From positions 50,875 to 114,874 of the forward strand of contig CAZSYT010000002.1 in the NCBI GenBank assembly GCA_964610905.1: a stretch of 64,000 nt of DNA, read 5' to 3'. Origin of the DNA: JAJZJT01 sp964610905 (GTDB taxonomy: Bacteria; Actinomycetota; Acidimicrobiia; Acidimicrobiales; RAAP-2). Positions 24,580-32,914 of this stretch are shown in pieces. Under the pieces are notes generated by a model that did not search any database, was not told where the DNA came from, and was given only the letters and a program-made list of their open reading frames with translations. The position numbers and the translations under genes were made by a program. Numbering within the stretch: position 1 is the first letter of the stretch; the number at the start of each line of letters is the position of its first letter.

Positions 24580-25233
24580 ATGCCGTCAGCGAGCTACGAC
24601 GGAGCCCCCGGGCTCGGCGACCTGGTCGCCCCCGGCCGGTGCGCGCTGCTGCTGCAGGAGGTCCAGCGGGGGGTCGTGGGCCCCGAAGGTGCCTGGCCCG
24701 AGCTGGTGGCGGCGGCGGACGCCGTCGAGCTCCCGCGTCGCGCCGGGCTGCTCGCCGCCGCCGCCCGCCGCGCCCGGGTGCCGGTCGTGCACTGCACGGC
24801 CGAGCGTCTCCCCGGCGACTTCGGCGCCGACCGCAACGCGCGGCTCTTCGCCGCCGCTCGCCGGGCCGGGGTGATCGACACGGCTTCGAGCACGTCCGTC
24901 CAGCCGCTGGCCGGCCTCTGCCAGGACGGGGACGTGGTCCTCCCCCGCCACCATGGCTTGAGCCCCATGTCCGGGACGGAGCTCGACTCGCTCCTGCGCA
25001 ACCAGGGCGTGACCACCGTCGTGGTGGCCGGCGTCTCCCTCAACGTGGCCGTCCCCAACCTGGTCTTCGACGCCGTCAACCGCGCCTACCAGGTCGTGGT
25101 CGTCACCGACGCCGTCGCCGGCGTCCCCCGCGACTACGGCGAGCGCGTCGTCGAGCACACCCTCCGGCCCCTCGCCACGCTGGCGACTGCCGAGGAGGTG
25201 GCGACCGTCTGGTCGTCTGCGCCGGCGGGCTGA
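24580..25233 (+). CDS. Isochorismatase-fold protein lacking the catalytic triad
   Basis: 217 residues; AAGGAGGAA about 12 bases before ATG 24580. The cysteine-hydrolase fold is recognisable: CALLLQEVQRGVVGPEGAWP, ARVPVVHCTAERLPGDFGAD, SGTELDSLLRNQGVTTVVVA and GVSLNVAVPNLVFDAVNRAY. The catalytic Asp position is Glu (LLQEVQ), the lysine position is Arg/His (VLPRHHG) and the nucleophilic Cys is Ala (LNVAVPN versus NVCV). Normal isochorismatase or amidase chemistry is therefore unlikely. Conservation of the fold suggests binding or another activity. It is probably co-transcribed with the preceding SDR. Confidence 0.85.
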   Translation: MPSASYDGAPGLGDLVAPGRCALLLQEVQRGVVGPEGAWPELVAAADAVELPRRAGLLAAAARRARVPVVHCTAERLPGDFGADRNARLFAAARRAGVIDTASSTSVQPLAGLCQDGDVVLPRHHGLSPMSGTELDSLLRNQGVTTVVVAGVSLNVAVPNLVFDAVNRAYQVVVVTDAVAGVPRDYGERVVEHTLRPLATLATAEEVATVWSSAPAG

Positions 25234-25237
25234 CGCG

Positions 25238-25273
25238 GGCCCACGGGCGGGCCGCCCGGCCTTCCCGTGGGCC
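25238..25273. terminator. Bidirectional hairpin between convergent genes
   Basis: GGCCCACGGG (25238-25247) pairs perfectly with CCCGTGGGCC (25264-25273) around a 16-base GC-rich loop. It starts 5 bases after the isochorismatase-fold stop and ends directly at the amidohydrolase stop, so it can terminate both. Confidence 0.7.
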
Positions 25274-26521
25274 TCAGACGTCGGGCAGGTCGAGGCCGAG
25301 CAGGGCGACGGCGTTGTCGCGGGCGATCTTGCGCACCGACACGGGGTCGAGGTGGCCGAACTGCTCGGCAGCGGCTCGCCGTGAGTCGGGCCAGGTGCTG
25401 TCCGAGTGGGGGTAGTCCGTCTCGAACACCACGTTGTCCACCCCGACCTGGTCGAGCAGGGACACCCCGACCGGGTCCTTGAAGAAGCAGCTGGTGACGT
25501 TGCCCCGCTGGTAGTAGGTCGACGGCGGCTCCGGGCAGTCGCGCTGCGAGTTGCTCCACCCCCGGTGGGTCGACCACACGTCGTCGGCCCGCTCGAGCAG
25601 GTAGGGGATCCACCCGATCTGCGCCTCGGCGTACAGGAGCTGCAGCCGGGGGAACCGCTCGAGCGTCCCCGAGAAGAGCACGTCCGTCAGGCTGGCGACG
25701 CTGTTGCCGAACAGGATGGTGGCGGCTACCGCGTCGGGCCCGTCGGGCGAGGCCTGCGGGGTCCTCGTCCCCGAGCCGATGTGCATGCAGACGACGGTGG
25801 AGGTCTCCTCGCACGCGGTGAAGAAGGGGTCCCAGTGGCCGGAGTAGAGGCTGGGGAGGTCGAGGTAGGTCGGCAGCTCGGTGAAGGCGACCGCCCGCAC
25901 CCCTCGGGCTGCGTTCCGCCGCACCTCGGCCGCCGCCGCCCCCGCGTCCCACAGGGGCACCAGGCACAGCGGGACGAGCCGGCCACCGCTCTCCCCGCAC
26001 CACTCGTCGACCATCCAGTCGTTGTAGGCGCGCACGCACAGCTCGGCGAGCTCGCGGTCCTTGCCCCAGAGGAACTGCTGGCCGCAGAAACGCGGGTAGT
26101 TGGGGAAGCAGAGCTGGGCCTGGACGCCGTTCACGTCCATGTCGGCGAGGCGGTCGGTCACGTTCCAGCAGCCCGGGCGCATCTCCTCGTAGCGGACGCC
26201 GCGCAGCTGGATCTCCTCGCGGGGGAACCCGGCGGCGGCGATCGTCCGCTTGAGCGAGGCGCGGTGGTCCTCGTAGCACCACCAGGCGACCAGTGGACCG
26301 TCCGCACCTGGGGCCTCGACGTACCCGGAGCCGGCGAGCTTCGGCACCCCGGCCGGGAGCAGCTCGATGTGCGGGCCCACGTCGCGATAGCGCGCCGGGA
26401 GACGGTCGACCCACACGCCTGGCGGCTCGACGACGTGGGCGTCGAGGTCGACGATCGGGGGGATGCGAGCGACGACGTCGTCGTCGACGGTCGGGCTGTC
26501 CTGTGCCGCCGTGGTGACCAC
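25274..26521 (-). CDS. Amidohydrolase-2 family protein
   Basis: 415 residues, GTG 26521 preceded by GGAAGGAGG. TIM-barrel metal hydrolase: PPIVDLDAHVVEPPGVWVDR (DxH metal motif), DRLADMDVNGVQAQLCFPNY, ELCVRAYNDWMVDEWCGESG, TVVCMHIGSGTRTPQA (metal His), LLYAEAQIGWIPYLLERADD and FETDYPHSDSTWPDS (catalytic Asp). It is a paralogue of 19665-20948 with the same architecture. Transcribed from the palindromic AT-rich promoter at 26578. Substrate unknown; the set of four such proteins in 27 kb is notable. Confidence 0.92.
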   Translation of the reverse strand: MVTTAAQDSPTVDDDVVARIPPIVDLDAHVVEPPGVWVDRLPARYRDVGPHIELLPAGVPKLAGSGYVEAPGADGPLVAWWCYEDHRASLKRTIAAAGFPREEIQLRGVRYEEMRPGCWNVTDRLADMDVNGVQAQLCFPNYPRFCGQQFLWGKDRELAELCVRAYNDWMVDEWCGESGGRLVPLCLVPLWDAGAAAAEVRRNAARGVRAVAFTELPTYLDLPSLYSGHWDPFFTACEETSTVVCMHIGSGTRTPQASPDGPDAVAATILFGNSVASLTDVLFSGTLERFPRLQLLYAEAQIGWIPYLLERADDVWSTHRGWSNSQRDCPEPPSTYYQRGNVTSCFFKDPVGVSLLDQVGVDNVVFETDYPHSDSTWPDSRRAAAEQFGHLDPVSVRKIARDNAVALLGLDLPDV

Positions 26522-26575
26522 GGGGGCCTCCTTCCTCGGGGCAGACGCCCCCGTCGGGGACCGGCCGGCTCCGTT

Positions 26576-26592
26576 CGGATATTATATCTTTG
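26576..26592 (-). promoter_or_regulatory. AT-rich promoter with palindrome GATATTATATC
   Basis: The 11-bp perfect palindrome at 26578-26588 gives TATAAT on the minus strand, about 55 bases before the amidohydrolase GTG. The ATATAATATCCG core is identical to that at 13466-13477. Confidence 0.7.
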
Positions 26593-26718
26593 ATCTGCAC
26601 AGTGGGCCGAACCGCGGGGCGTCACCACAGGAACGAACGCGCGCCCACCGGGCCCCGACGGACGGCCCCGGCCCGCGCCCGGCGCGCCGGGGCCGTGACC
26701 GCTCGAGCGGACGAGCCG

Positions 26719-26766
26719 CCGCCGTGCACCCCCGCCGCCGTGCACCCCCGCCGCCGTGCACCCCCG
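26719..26766. repeat. 16-bp tandem repeat, three copies, intergenic
   Basis: CCGCCGTGCACCCCCG is repeated three times exactly and followed by CCGCCGGCGG. It lies 15 bases downstream of the crotonase stop at 26781 and upstream of the amidohydrolase promoter. Each unit contains GTGCAC. No coding role is apparent. Confidence 0.85.
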
Positions 26767-26780
26767 CCGCCGGCGGTCTC

Positions 26781-27617
26781 CTACAGCCGGCCTTCCGTCC
26801 GTAGCCGGGGGTCGACCCACGAGGGCGCACGCCGCTCGCGGAACGCCCGGAACCCCTCGACGGGCTCCTCGCCCCGCAGGCTCGCCACCATGCCGATTCG
26901 GTCGTAGAGCCCGTAGTACTGGTCGAAGCTGCGCTTGACGTCCGAGCGCGCCCCAGGGGCCGTCCGGCAGCACTCCTCGAGCACGGCAGTCGCGACCTCG
27001 AGCAGCTCGTCGTGGGGTGCCAGGCGTGAGACCAGGCCCCACTCGACCGCCTCGTCGGCCGTCAGCTCGCGGCCGGTCAGCAGCAGGTCGCGTGCCCGGG
27101 CGGGCCCGACCTGACGGGCTAGGACGTGAGCGTAGTGCGTGTCGGCGATGCCCCGGAACAGCTCGGGTGCCCGGAACGTCGCCCGCTCGCTCACCACGCT
27201 CACGTCCGACAGCATGGCCATGACCAGACCGCCGCCCTGGCACAGGCCGTTCACCGCGCAGACGACCGGCTTGGCCGACTGGCGCAGGGCGTCGAAGGGC
27301 GTGTTGTCCATGAACAACAGGCCGGGCAGGTCGGCCCAACCGTCGTCGTTGCTGCCGCCGAGGTCTCCTCCCGGGGCGAAGACGTCGCCCGTTCCGGTGA
27401 TCAGCAGCCCGGCGAGGTCGGGCGTCGTGTCCGTGTGGTTCACGGCGTAGCGGATGCCGAAGTACATGGCCGGCGTGAGCGCGTTCCTGCGCTCGGGGCG
27501 GTCGATGACGCACCGGGCCAGTGGGCCGTGACGCTCGAAGTGCAGGTACGGGGTGCCGAGCCAGTCCCCGCTCGGGGGCTGCCCCCTCCGACCGTCGGTC
27601 GTCGTCCCGCCGGTCAC
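26781..27617 (-). CDS. Enoyl-CoA hydratase/isomerase family protein
   Basis: 278-residue crotonase, GTG start overlapping the GntR gene stop (GTGA). Core motifs: CVIDRPERRNALTPAMYFGI, GTGDVFAPGGDLGG, PVVCAVNGLCQGGGLVMAML and ATFRAPELFRGIADTHYAHV. The second catalytic glutamate (APELFRG) is kept while the first is Val. An unusually long loop carrying DDGWADLPGLLFMDNTPFDA follows the oxyanion region. Coupling to the GntR regulator suggests that this enzyme is under its control. Confidence 0.9.
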   Translation of the reverse strand: MTGGTTTDGRRGQPPSGDWLGTPYLHFERHGPLARCVIDRPERRNALTPAMYFGIRYAVNHTDTTPDLAGLLITGTGDVFAPGGDLGGSNDDGWADLPGLLFMDNTPFDALRQSAKPVVCAVNGLCQGGGLVMAMLSDVSVVSERATFRAPELFRGIADTHYAHVLARQVGPARARDLLLTGRELTADEAVEWGLVSRLAPHDELLEVATAVLEECCRTAPGARSDVKRSFDQYYGLYDRIGMVASLRGEEPVEGFRAFRERRAPSWVDPRLRTEGRL

Positions 27618-28330
27618 GCCGTCCGGCCGGCCGCGCTGCGCTGGTGGAAGAGCTCGACGACCATCCCCGCCTGCTGGTCGAGCATCTTGGCGTACTCACG
27701 GGCTGCCCGGTCCCCGTCACCGGCCTTGACGGCGCGGGCGATGGCGCGGAGACCCTTGCGCTCGACGTCCACCGCCCTCGGCACGAGCTCGAAGAAGGGC
27801 CCGGGCACGAGCGCCGACATGGCCCGCAGCACGACCCGGATGCGCGGTGAGCGTGCCGCCTCGACGACGGTGCCGTGGAAGGCCACGGCGAGCTCGCCGA
27901 CCTCGAGGGGGTCGTCGGTCTTGCCCACCGCGTGGGCGAGCTCGTCGAGCCGGGCAGCCACCTCGGTGTCGCCGCGCTGGGTCGCCCGGCGTGCCGCCAG
28001 CCCGTAGATCAGCCCGAAGAGCTCGTAGTGGTCGCGGATGGTCTCCTCGCCGAACGCGTTCACGAACGCACCCCGGTGCAGCCTGGTGGTGACCCACCCC
28101 TCTCGCTCGAGCACGATGATGGCCTCGCGGATGGGGATGCGGCTGACGCCAACCGCCTTCGCGACCTCGTCCTGTGGGAGCCGCATCCCCTCGCGGAGCT
28201 GCCCGTCGAAGATCAGCTTGCGGATGTAGGCCGCCGCCTGCTCGCCGCTCCCCTTGCGCACGACGGCCATCGAGGCTGCCGGAAGGGAGATCGAGCCGTT
28301 GCCGGGGCCGTTCCCGTCGCCTTCCGTCAT
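27614..28330 (-). CDS. GntR family transcriptional regulator, FCD (FadR-type) domain
   Basis: About 238 residues. N-terminal winged helix: AYIRKLIFDGQLREGMRLPQ, DEVAKAVGVSRIPIREAIIV, LEREGWVTTRLHRGAFVNAF (residues about 30-90). The C-terminal helical FCD domain carries ELFGLIYGLAARRATQRGD and AVAFHGTVVEAARSPRIRVV. ATG 28330 was taken; GTG 28336 lies exactly six bases after a TATGCT -10 element and would be leaderless, so it is an equal candidate. FCD regulators usually bind organic acids or acyl-CoAs. Coupled to the downstream crotonase and likely controlling the neighbouring catabolic and transport genes. Confidence 0.9.
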   Translation of the reverse strand: MTEGDGNGPGNGSISLPAASMAVVRKGSGEQAAAYIRKLIFDGQLREGMRLPQDEVAKAVGVSRIPIREAIIVLEREGWVTTRLHRGAFVNAFGEETIRDHYELFGLIYGLAARRATQRGDTEVAARLDELAHAVGKTDDPLEVGELAVAFHGTVVEAARSPRIRVVLRAMSALVPGPFFELVPRAVDVERKGLRAIARAVKAGDGDRAAREYAKMLDQQAGMVVELFHQRSAAGRTA

Positions 28331-28454
28331 GGGCACCTGCACAGCATAGGTTCACCCTGCTTTGCCCTCGGAAGAGCGCGAGCTCCTCGGCACGGCTCGA
28401 CCCGGGCGCTCCGACGGGCGACGAGCGGCACCGGCGACCGGCGCGTGGTCGCGC

Positions 28455-29300
28455 TCACGTGCCCCGGAACTCCGGGCTGCGACGCTCGGCGAAGGCGGTC
28501 AGCCCCTCGACCGCGTCGTCGGTGCCGACGACCAGCTCCTGCGCCATCGCCTCGTCGTCGAGCGCCGTGCGCCGGTCCACGTCGAGCGCTCGGTTCACGA
28601 GCCACTTGGCTGCGGCGAGCGCCCGGGTCGGCCCCGCCGCGAGCCGGCCGGCGAGGGCGGCGACCTCGCCGTCGAGCGCGTCGTCCGGCACGACGCGGTT
28701 GACCAGTCCCCAGTCGGCGGCCTGCGCCGCCCCGAGGTCGTCGCCGAGCAGCAGCAGCTCCTTGGCCCGGTGGGGTCCGACCAGGCGGGACAACAGGTAC
28801 GCACCGGCGCCGTCGGGGGCGATGCCGCGCCGGACGAAGACCTCGATGAAGCGGGCGCGCTCGGCCGCCACGACCAGGTCGCAGGCGAACGCCAGGTGCG
28901 CCCCGATCCCCGCCGCCGTCCCGTTCACGGCGGCCACGACCGGCTTCTCGCAGTCGAGCACCGCTTCGACCAGCCGCTGCGCGCCCTCGCGGATGAGCCG
29001 GGCAGTGTCGCCCGCGACGCGACGCGGGGCCGACCCCGGTGAGGGGGCCTCGCCGCCGCTGCGCAGGTCGGCACCCGTGCAGAACCGGGTGCCGGTCGCC
29101 CCGATGACCACCGCTCGAACGGCGGGGTCGGCGCTCGCCCGACCCAGGAGGTCGATGACGCGATCCCGCTGGCCCGGGGTGATGGCGTTACCGGCCTCGG
29201 GTCGGTTGAGGGTGATCCACGAGACGGCGCCCTCGACGCGGTGCAGCACCTGCTCCTCGAGCTCCCCCGACCCGTCCTCGACCACCGGAGCAGCCGTCAT
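28455..29300 (-). CDS. Enoyl-CoA hydratase/isomerase family protein
   Basis: 281-residue crotonase. Motifs: SWITLNRPEAGNAITPGQRD, GATGTRFCTGADLRSGGEAP, PVVAAVNGTAAGIGAHLAFA, VFVRRGIAPDGAGAYLLSRL and a C-terminal EGLTAFAERRSPEFRG. The GIGAH and PDGAG patterns resemble isomerase-like members; both classic hydratase glutamates are replaced. It lies 21 bases after the fused ABC ATPase gene and probably belongs to the Liv-type transporter operon, tying uptake to CoA-dependent degradation. Confidence 0.9.
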   Translation of the reverse strand: MTAAPVVEDGSGELEEQVLHRVEGAVSWITLNRPEAGNAITPGQRDRVIDLLGRASADPAVRAVVIGATGTRFCTGADLRSGGEAPSPGSAPRRVAGDTARLIREGAQRLVEAVLDCEKPVVAAVNGTAAGIGAHLAFACDLVVAAERARFIEVFVRRGIAPDGAGAYLLSRLVGPHRAKELLLLGDDLGAAQAADWGLVNRVVPDDALDGEVAALAGRLAAGPTRALAAAKWLVNRALDVDRRTALDDEAMAQELVVGTDDAVEGLTAFAERRSPEFRGT

Positions 29301-29321
29301 GGCCGTCGTCCCCTCTCTCGC

Positions 29322-30860
29322 TCAACCGCCGCCCAGGTAGGCACCGGCCACCTCCTCTGCCACCTCGGCAGCACCACCCTGCCGGACGATCTCTCCGTTG
29401 ACCAGCACGGCGGCCTCGGTCGCCAGGGCCAGGGCGGCCTCGGCGAACTGCTCGACCAGCAGCACCGTCAGTCCCTCGGCGGCGGCCAGCTGTGCCACCG
29501 TCTGGTAGAGGTCCTCGACCACGAGCGGGGCCAGCCCCATCGACAGCTCGTCGATGAGCAGCACGTCGGGCTCCGTCGTGAGGGCGCGGGCGAGCGCCAG
29601 CATCTGCTGCTCCCCTCCCGAGAGCGTGCCGGCCAGCTGGTGCCGACGCTCTCGGAGCCGGGGGAACGCCGCGAACGCCCGCTCCTCGACGTCTTGTCGT
29701 AGCACGCTCGGCGACCGGTAGGTGGCCATCAGCAGGTTGTCGGCCACGGTCAGGTTGGCGAAGACCGCCCGTCCCTCCGGAATGGCGCACAGTCCGGCGC
29801 GGGCGAGCGCGGCCGGCGTGCGGCGTCCCACCGGCACTCCGCCCACGCACACCGTGCCGCTCGTGGGCACGACACGTCCGCTGCAGCACTTGAGCAGGGT
29901 CGACTTCCCGGCGCCGTTCGGGCCGAGGAGGGCGAACACCGACCCTCGGCGCAGCGTCAGGCTCACGCCGTGGAGCACCTCGATGCGTCCGTAGGCGGCG
30001 CGCACCTCGTCGAGGCTGAGCACCGGCGGCCCGAGGTCGTCGGCGTCGGGTCCCGGGGCGCCGGCGGCTGCCGGGCCGCACGACGTCCGGGCGGGCCCCG
30101 TCGGTGCCGTCGGTCCCGCGGTGGCCCGGCCGGCCTCGGGGTGGGAGGTGCCCAGGTAGGCAGCCTGCACCGCGGGGTCCGAGCGCACCGCGGCCGGGTC
30201 CCCGGCGGCGACCACGCTCCCGGTGTCGAGCACGGTCAGCTCGTCGCAGACCTGCATGACGAGCCCCATGTCGTGCTCGACCAGCAGGATCCCCATGCCG
30301 TCGTCGGCCAGCCGCCGCAGCACGCCGCCGAGCTCGGCCGTCTCGAGGTGGTCGAGCCCGGAGCTCGGCTCGTCGAGGAGGAGGGTGGCCGGCGAGATCG
30401 CCAGGGCCCTGGCGATCTCGACGAGACGGGCGAGGCCGATCGGCACCGCGTCCGCCGGCTCGTCGCCGATGTCGCCGATCCCCACCTCGTCGAGCAACCG
30501 GTCGGCGATCGCGGCGGTCGTCGGACCGCCTCGTCGGCCCCGGCGGGCCTCGACGGCCAGCTGCACGTTCTCTCGCACGGTGAGGGTGCCGCAGATCTCG
30601 ATGCGCTGGAAGGTGCGCGCCAGTCCGAGCCGCGCCCGCAGGTGCGGCCTGGCCCGGGTGACGTCGGTGCCGTCGATGCGGACCTGGCCGGAGGAGGGCG
30701 GCACGATCCCGGTGGCCACGTTGAAGAGCGTCGTCTTGCCGGCGCCGTTCGGGCCGATCAGGCCGTGGACCTTCCCCGACACGACGCGCAGGTCGACGTC
30801 CTCCAGCGCCTGGACACCCCCGAAGCGCACCGAGACGCTCCGGAGCTCGAGCTCAGCCAA
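29322..30860 (-). CDS. Fused LivG-LivF type ABC transporter ATP-binding protein
   Basis: 512 residues with two ABC ATPase domains of the branched-chain amino acid (HAAT) family in one chain. Half 1 (LivG-like): GLIGPNGAGKTTLFNVATGI, FQRIEICGTLTVRENV, a degenerate signature PIGLARLVEIARALA, ATLLLDEPSSGLDH. Linker of about 40 residues rich in Ala/Gly/Pro. Half 2 (LivF-like): ALLGPNGAGKSTLLKCCSGR, LSGGEQQMLALARAL, DVLLIDELSMGLAPLVVEDL. LivG and LivF are usually separate proteins. The start overlaps the fused permease gene by 8 bases. Substrate unknown; no periplasmic binding protein gene is adjacent. Confidence 0.93.
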   Translation of the reverse strand: MAELELRSVSVRFGGVQALEDVDLRVVSGKVHGLIGPNGAGKTTLFNVATGIVPPSSGQVRIDGTDVTRARPHLRARLGLARTFQRIEICGTLTVRENVQLAVEARRGRRGGPTTAAIADRLLDEVGIGDIGDEPADAVPIGLARLVEIARALAISPATLLLDEPSSGLDHLETAELGGVLRRLADDGMGILLVEHDMGLVMQVCDELTVLDTGSVVAAGDPAAVRSDPAVQAAYLGTSHPEAGRATAGPTAPTGPARTSCGPAAAGAPGPDADDLGPPVLSLDEVRAAYGRIEVLHGVSLTLRRGSVFALLGPNGAGKSTLLKCCSGRVVPTSGTVCVGGVPVGRRTPAALARAGLCAIPEGRAVFANLTVADNLLMATYRSPSVLRQDVEERAFAAFPRLRERRHQLAGTLSGGEQQMLALARALTTEPDVLLIDELSMGLAPLVVEDLYQTVAQLAAAEGLTVLLVEQFAEAALALATEAAVLVNGEIVRQGGAAEVAEEVAGAYLGGG

Positions 30861-32820
30861 CGGACCGGACCTCCGCCCGGTCGGGGACGGAGCCGCCGGC
30901 CGCGACGACTCCGGGAGACGCCGGCGTGGGGCTCGGGGCGACCGAGCCGAAGGTCCCTCCGGCGACGGGACGCCGCCGCCGCCAGGCGTGCCCGAGGTCG
31001 ATCCACGCCTGGGCCAGGCCGTTCGGGTTGCGACCGATGCTCATGGCACCGAGCCCGGACAGCAGGTAGAGGAGGCTGGGGACGGCGCTCAGGTGCGCGG
31101 CGACGGCCGGCACCACGGCCACGAACGCGCCGGCGACGACGGACGACGACAGGGCGTTCGAGCCGGCCATCGTGACGGCGAGGAAGAAGGCCAGCGACAG
31201 CACGAACTGGAACTGCAACGCGCCAAGCCCGCCCTCCAGCGAGCCGTAGAGCGCGCCGGCCAGCCCGGCCATGGCCGACGAGCCGACGAAGACCGCCAGC
31301 TTGGTGAGCGTCAGGTCGAGGCCGACGGTCGCGCACGCCGCCGGGCTGTCGTTCATGCCCACCAGTCGCCGCCCGTACCTCGAGCGCCGGAACGCCGCCA
31401 CAAGCACCAGGCAGCCGGCGAGGACCACCGAGCACGCGACGATGAAGGCCCGGGTCGAGGCGAGGTGCAGGCCGAAGACGTCCGGACGCCCGAGGCTGAG
31501 CTCGCCGCTCGAGCCCATCACCGCGGTCGAGGTGAAGAAGAGGCTGTCCATCAGCACGGCGAAGGCCAGCGTCGCGAGGCCGAGGTACAGGCCGCGCAGC
31601 CGGATGGCCGGGAGGGCGAGCAGGGCGCCGCAGGCGGCGCAGACACCCATGGCGGCGAGGATGCCGAGCAGCGAGTGCCCGCCGCCCACCCGGGTCATGG
31701 CCCAGGCCCCGAGGCCGAGGAAGGCGAAGTGGCACAGCGAAACCTGGCCGCCGTAGCCCGACAGCACGACGAGCGACAGGCCGAGCAGGGCGAGGACGAC
31801 GACGCTGCCGAAGGTGTCGAGGGCGGTGCCGCCGAGCAGGTTCACCAGCACCACGGTGCCGGCGACCACGCCGGCCGCCCCCACGACCGACCGCTGGGCG
31901 GTGGGCACGCGGGGTGGGCGGGGCCGCACGACGCGGCCGACCGCGAGGCGCGTCTGCGGCATGGCGACCAGGGCGACGATGAGCAGGGCCATCGGCAGCG
32001 ACACGACGACGTAGGACTCGACGGCCGACGGGGCGTAGCCCACCGCCATCGAGTCGGCCACCCCGAGGAGCAGCGCGCCGGCGACCGTGAGCGGGAGGCT
32101 CCGCAACCGGCCCACCACGGCCGCCGCGTAGCCGTAGACGACCAGCAGGGTCAGCTGCAGGATGTTCATGTCGGCCTGGGGGGCGAGCAGGATGCCGGCG
32201 ACACCGGCGAGCGCCGTGCCGATCATCCAGGCGTACGCGGAGAGGCGTCCGGCCGGCGCCCCGTGCAGCGAGGCGAGCTCGGGATCGTCCACCACCGCCC
32301 GCATGGCCACGCCCACGCGGGTTCGGCTGAACACCAGCCGGAGGACCACGGCTGCCACCACGGCGACCGCCACGGTGACCAGCTGCTCGCCCGACACGTT
32401 CACGCCGTTGGCGCCACCGACGTGCACGTTCACGTTCGGGAAGAAGTCCGGCATGGTGCGAGCCTGGGTCTGCGGCCAGACGGTGTTGGCCAGCCCGTAG
32501 AGCAGCAGCATGAGCCCGATGGTGACGACGAGGGGGATGCCGGTGGCGGTCCCGTGCAGCCGGCGCATCATCGTCCGCTCGACCACCGTGCCGAGCACCG
32601 GCGCGCAGACGAGCAGCACGACGACGAGCGCCACGGGGGCCGGCCAACCCCAGCCCTGCCAGAACTGCCAGAACAGGAAGGCCAGCACCATGCCGACGGC
32701 CCCGTGGGCGAAGTTGAACACGCCGGTCACCGTGTAGGTGACCACCAGCCCGGTCGCGGTGACGGCGTAGATGGCCCCGGCGACGATGCCTGCCACCAGG
32801 AAGGTGAGGAACTCGCTCAT
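30853..32820 (-). CDS. Fused LivH-LivM type ABC transporter permease
   Basis: 655 residues. The N-terminal half is LivH-like (FLVAGIVAGAIYAVTATGLV, GVFNFAHGAVGMVLAFLFWQ, FSRTRVGVAMRAVVDDPELA), the C-terminal half LivM-like (LALLGLSLVVLSGYGGQVSL, CHFAFLGLGAWAMTRVGGGH, FRRSRYGRRLVGMNDSPAAC). About 16 hydrophobic segments are visible. Single-chain LivHM permeases are known in some actinobacteria. It is transcribed from an AT-rich promoter at 32904-32914, 85 bases upstream, and heads the operon LivHM, LivGF, crotonase. The likely cargo is an organic or amino acid substrate of the catabolic island. The solute-binding subunit must be encoded elsewhere. Confidence 0.92.
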   Translation of the reverse strand: MSEFLTFLVAGIVAGAIYAVTATGLVVTYTVTGVFNFAHGAVGMVLAFLFWQFWQGWGWPAPVALVVVLLVCAPVLGTVVERTMMRRLHGTATGIPLVVTIGLMLLLYGLANTVWPQTQARTMPDFFPNVNVHVGGANGVNVSGEQLVTVAVAVVAAVVLRLVFSRTRVGVAMRAVVDDPELASLHGAPAGRLSAYAWMIGTALAGVAGILLAPQADMNILQLTLLVVYGYAAAVVGRLRSLPLTVAGALLLGVADSMAVGYAPSAVESYVVVSLPMALLIVALVAMPQTRLAVGRVVRPRPPRVPTAQRSVVGAAGVVAGTVVLVNLLGGTALDTFGSVVVLALLGLSLVVLSGYGGQVSLCHFAFLGLGAWAMTRVGGGHSLLGILAAMGVCAACGALLALPAIRLRGLYLGLATLAFAVLMDSLFFTSTAVMGSSGELSLGRPDVFGLHLASTRAFIVACSVVLAGCLVLVAAFRRSRYGRRLVGMNDSPAACATVGLDLTLTKLAVFVGSSAMAGLAGALYGSLEGGLGALQFQFVLSLAFFLAVTMAGSNALSSSVVAGAFVAVVPAVAAHLSAVPSLLYLLSGLGAMSIGRNPNGLAQAWIDLGHAWRRRRPVAGGTFGSVAPSPTPASPGVVAAGGSVPDRAEVRSVG

Positions 32821-32898
32821 CGGCCCCCAAGACGCCTCGACACACCCCCGGACGACGGGGGTCTCCCGTCCCCTGCACCTCGCCTTCGCCGACGGTGC

Positions 32899-32914
32899 AC
32901 GCGCATATTATATG
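32899..32914 (-). promoter_or_regulatory. AT-rich promoter with 16-mer shared with the dehydratase promoter
   Basis: ACGCGCATATTATATG is identical to 10821-10836, including the palindrome CATATTATATG. On the minus strand it gives TATAAT about 85 bases before the LivHM start. Confidence 0.75.
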
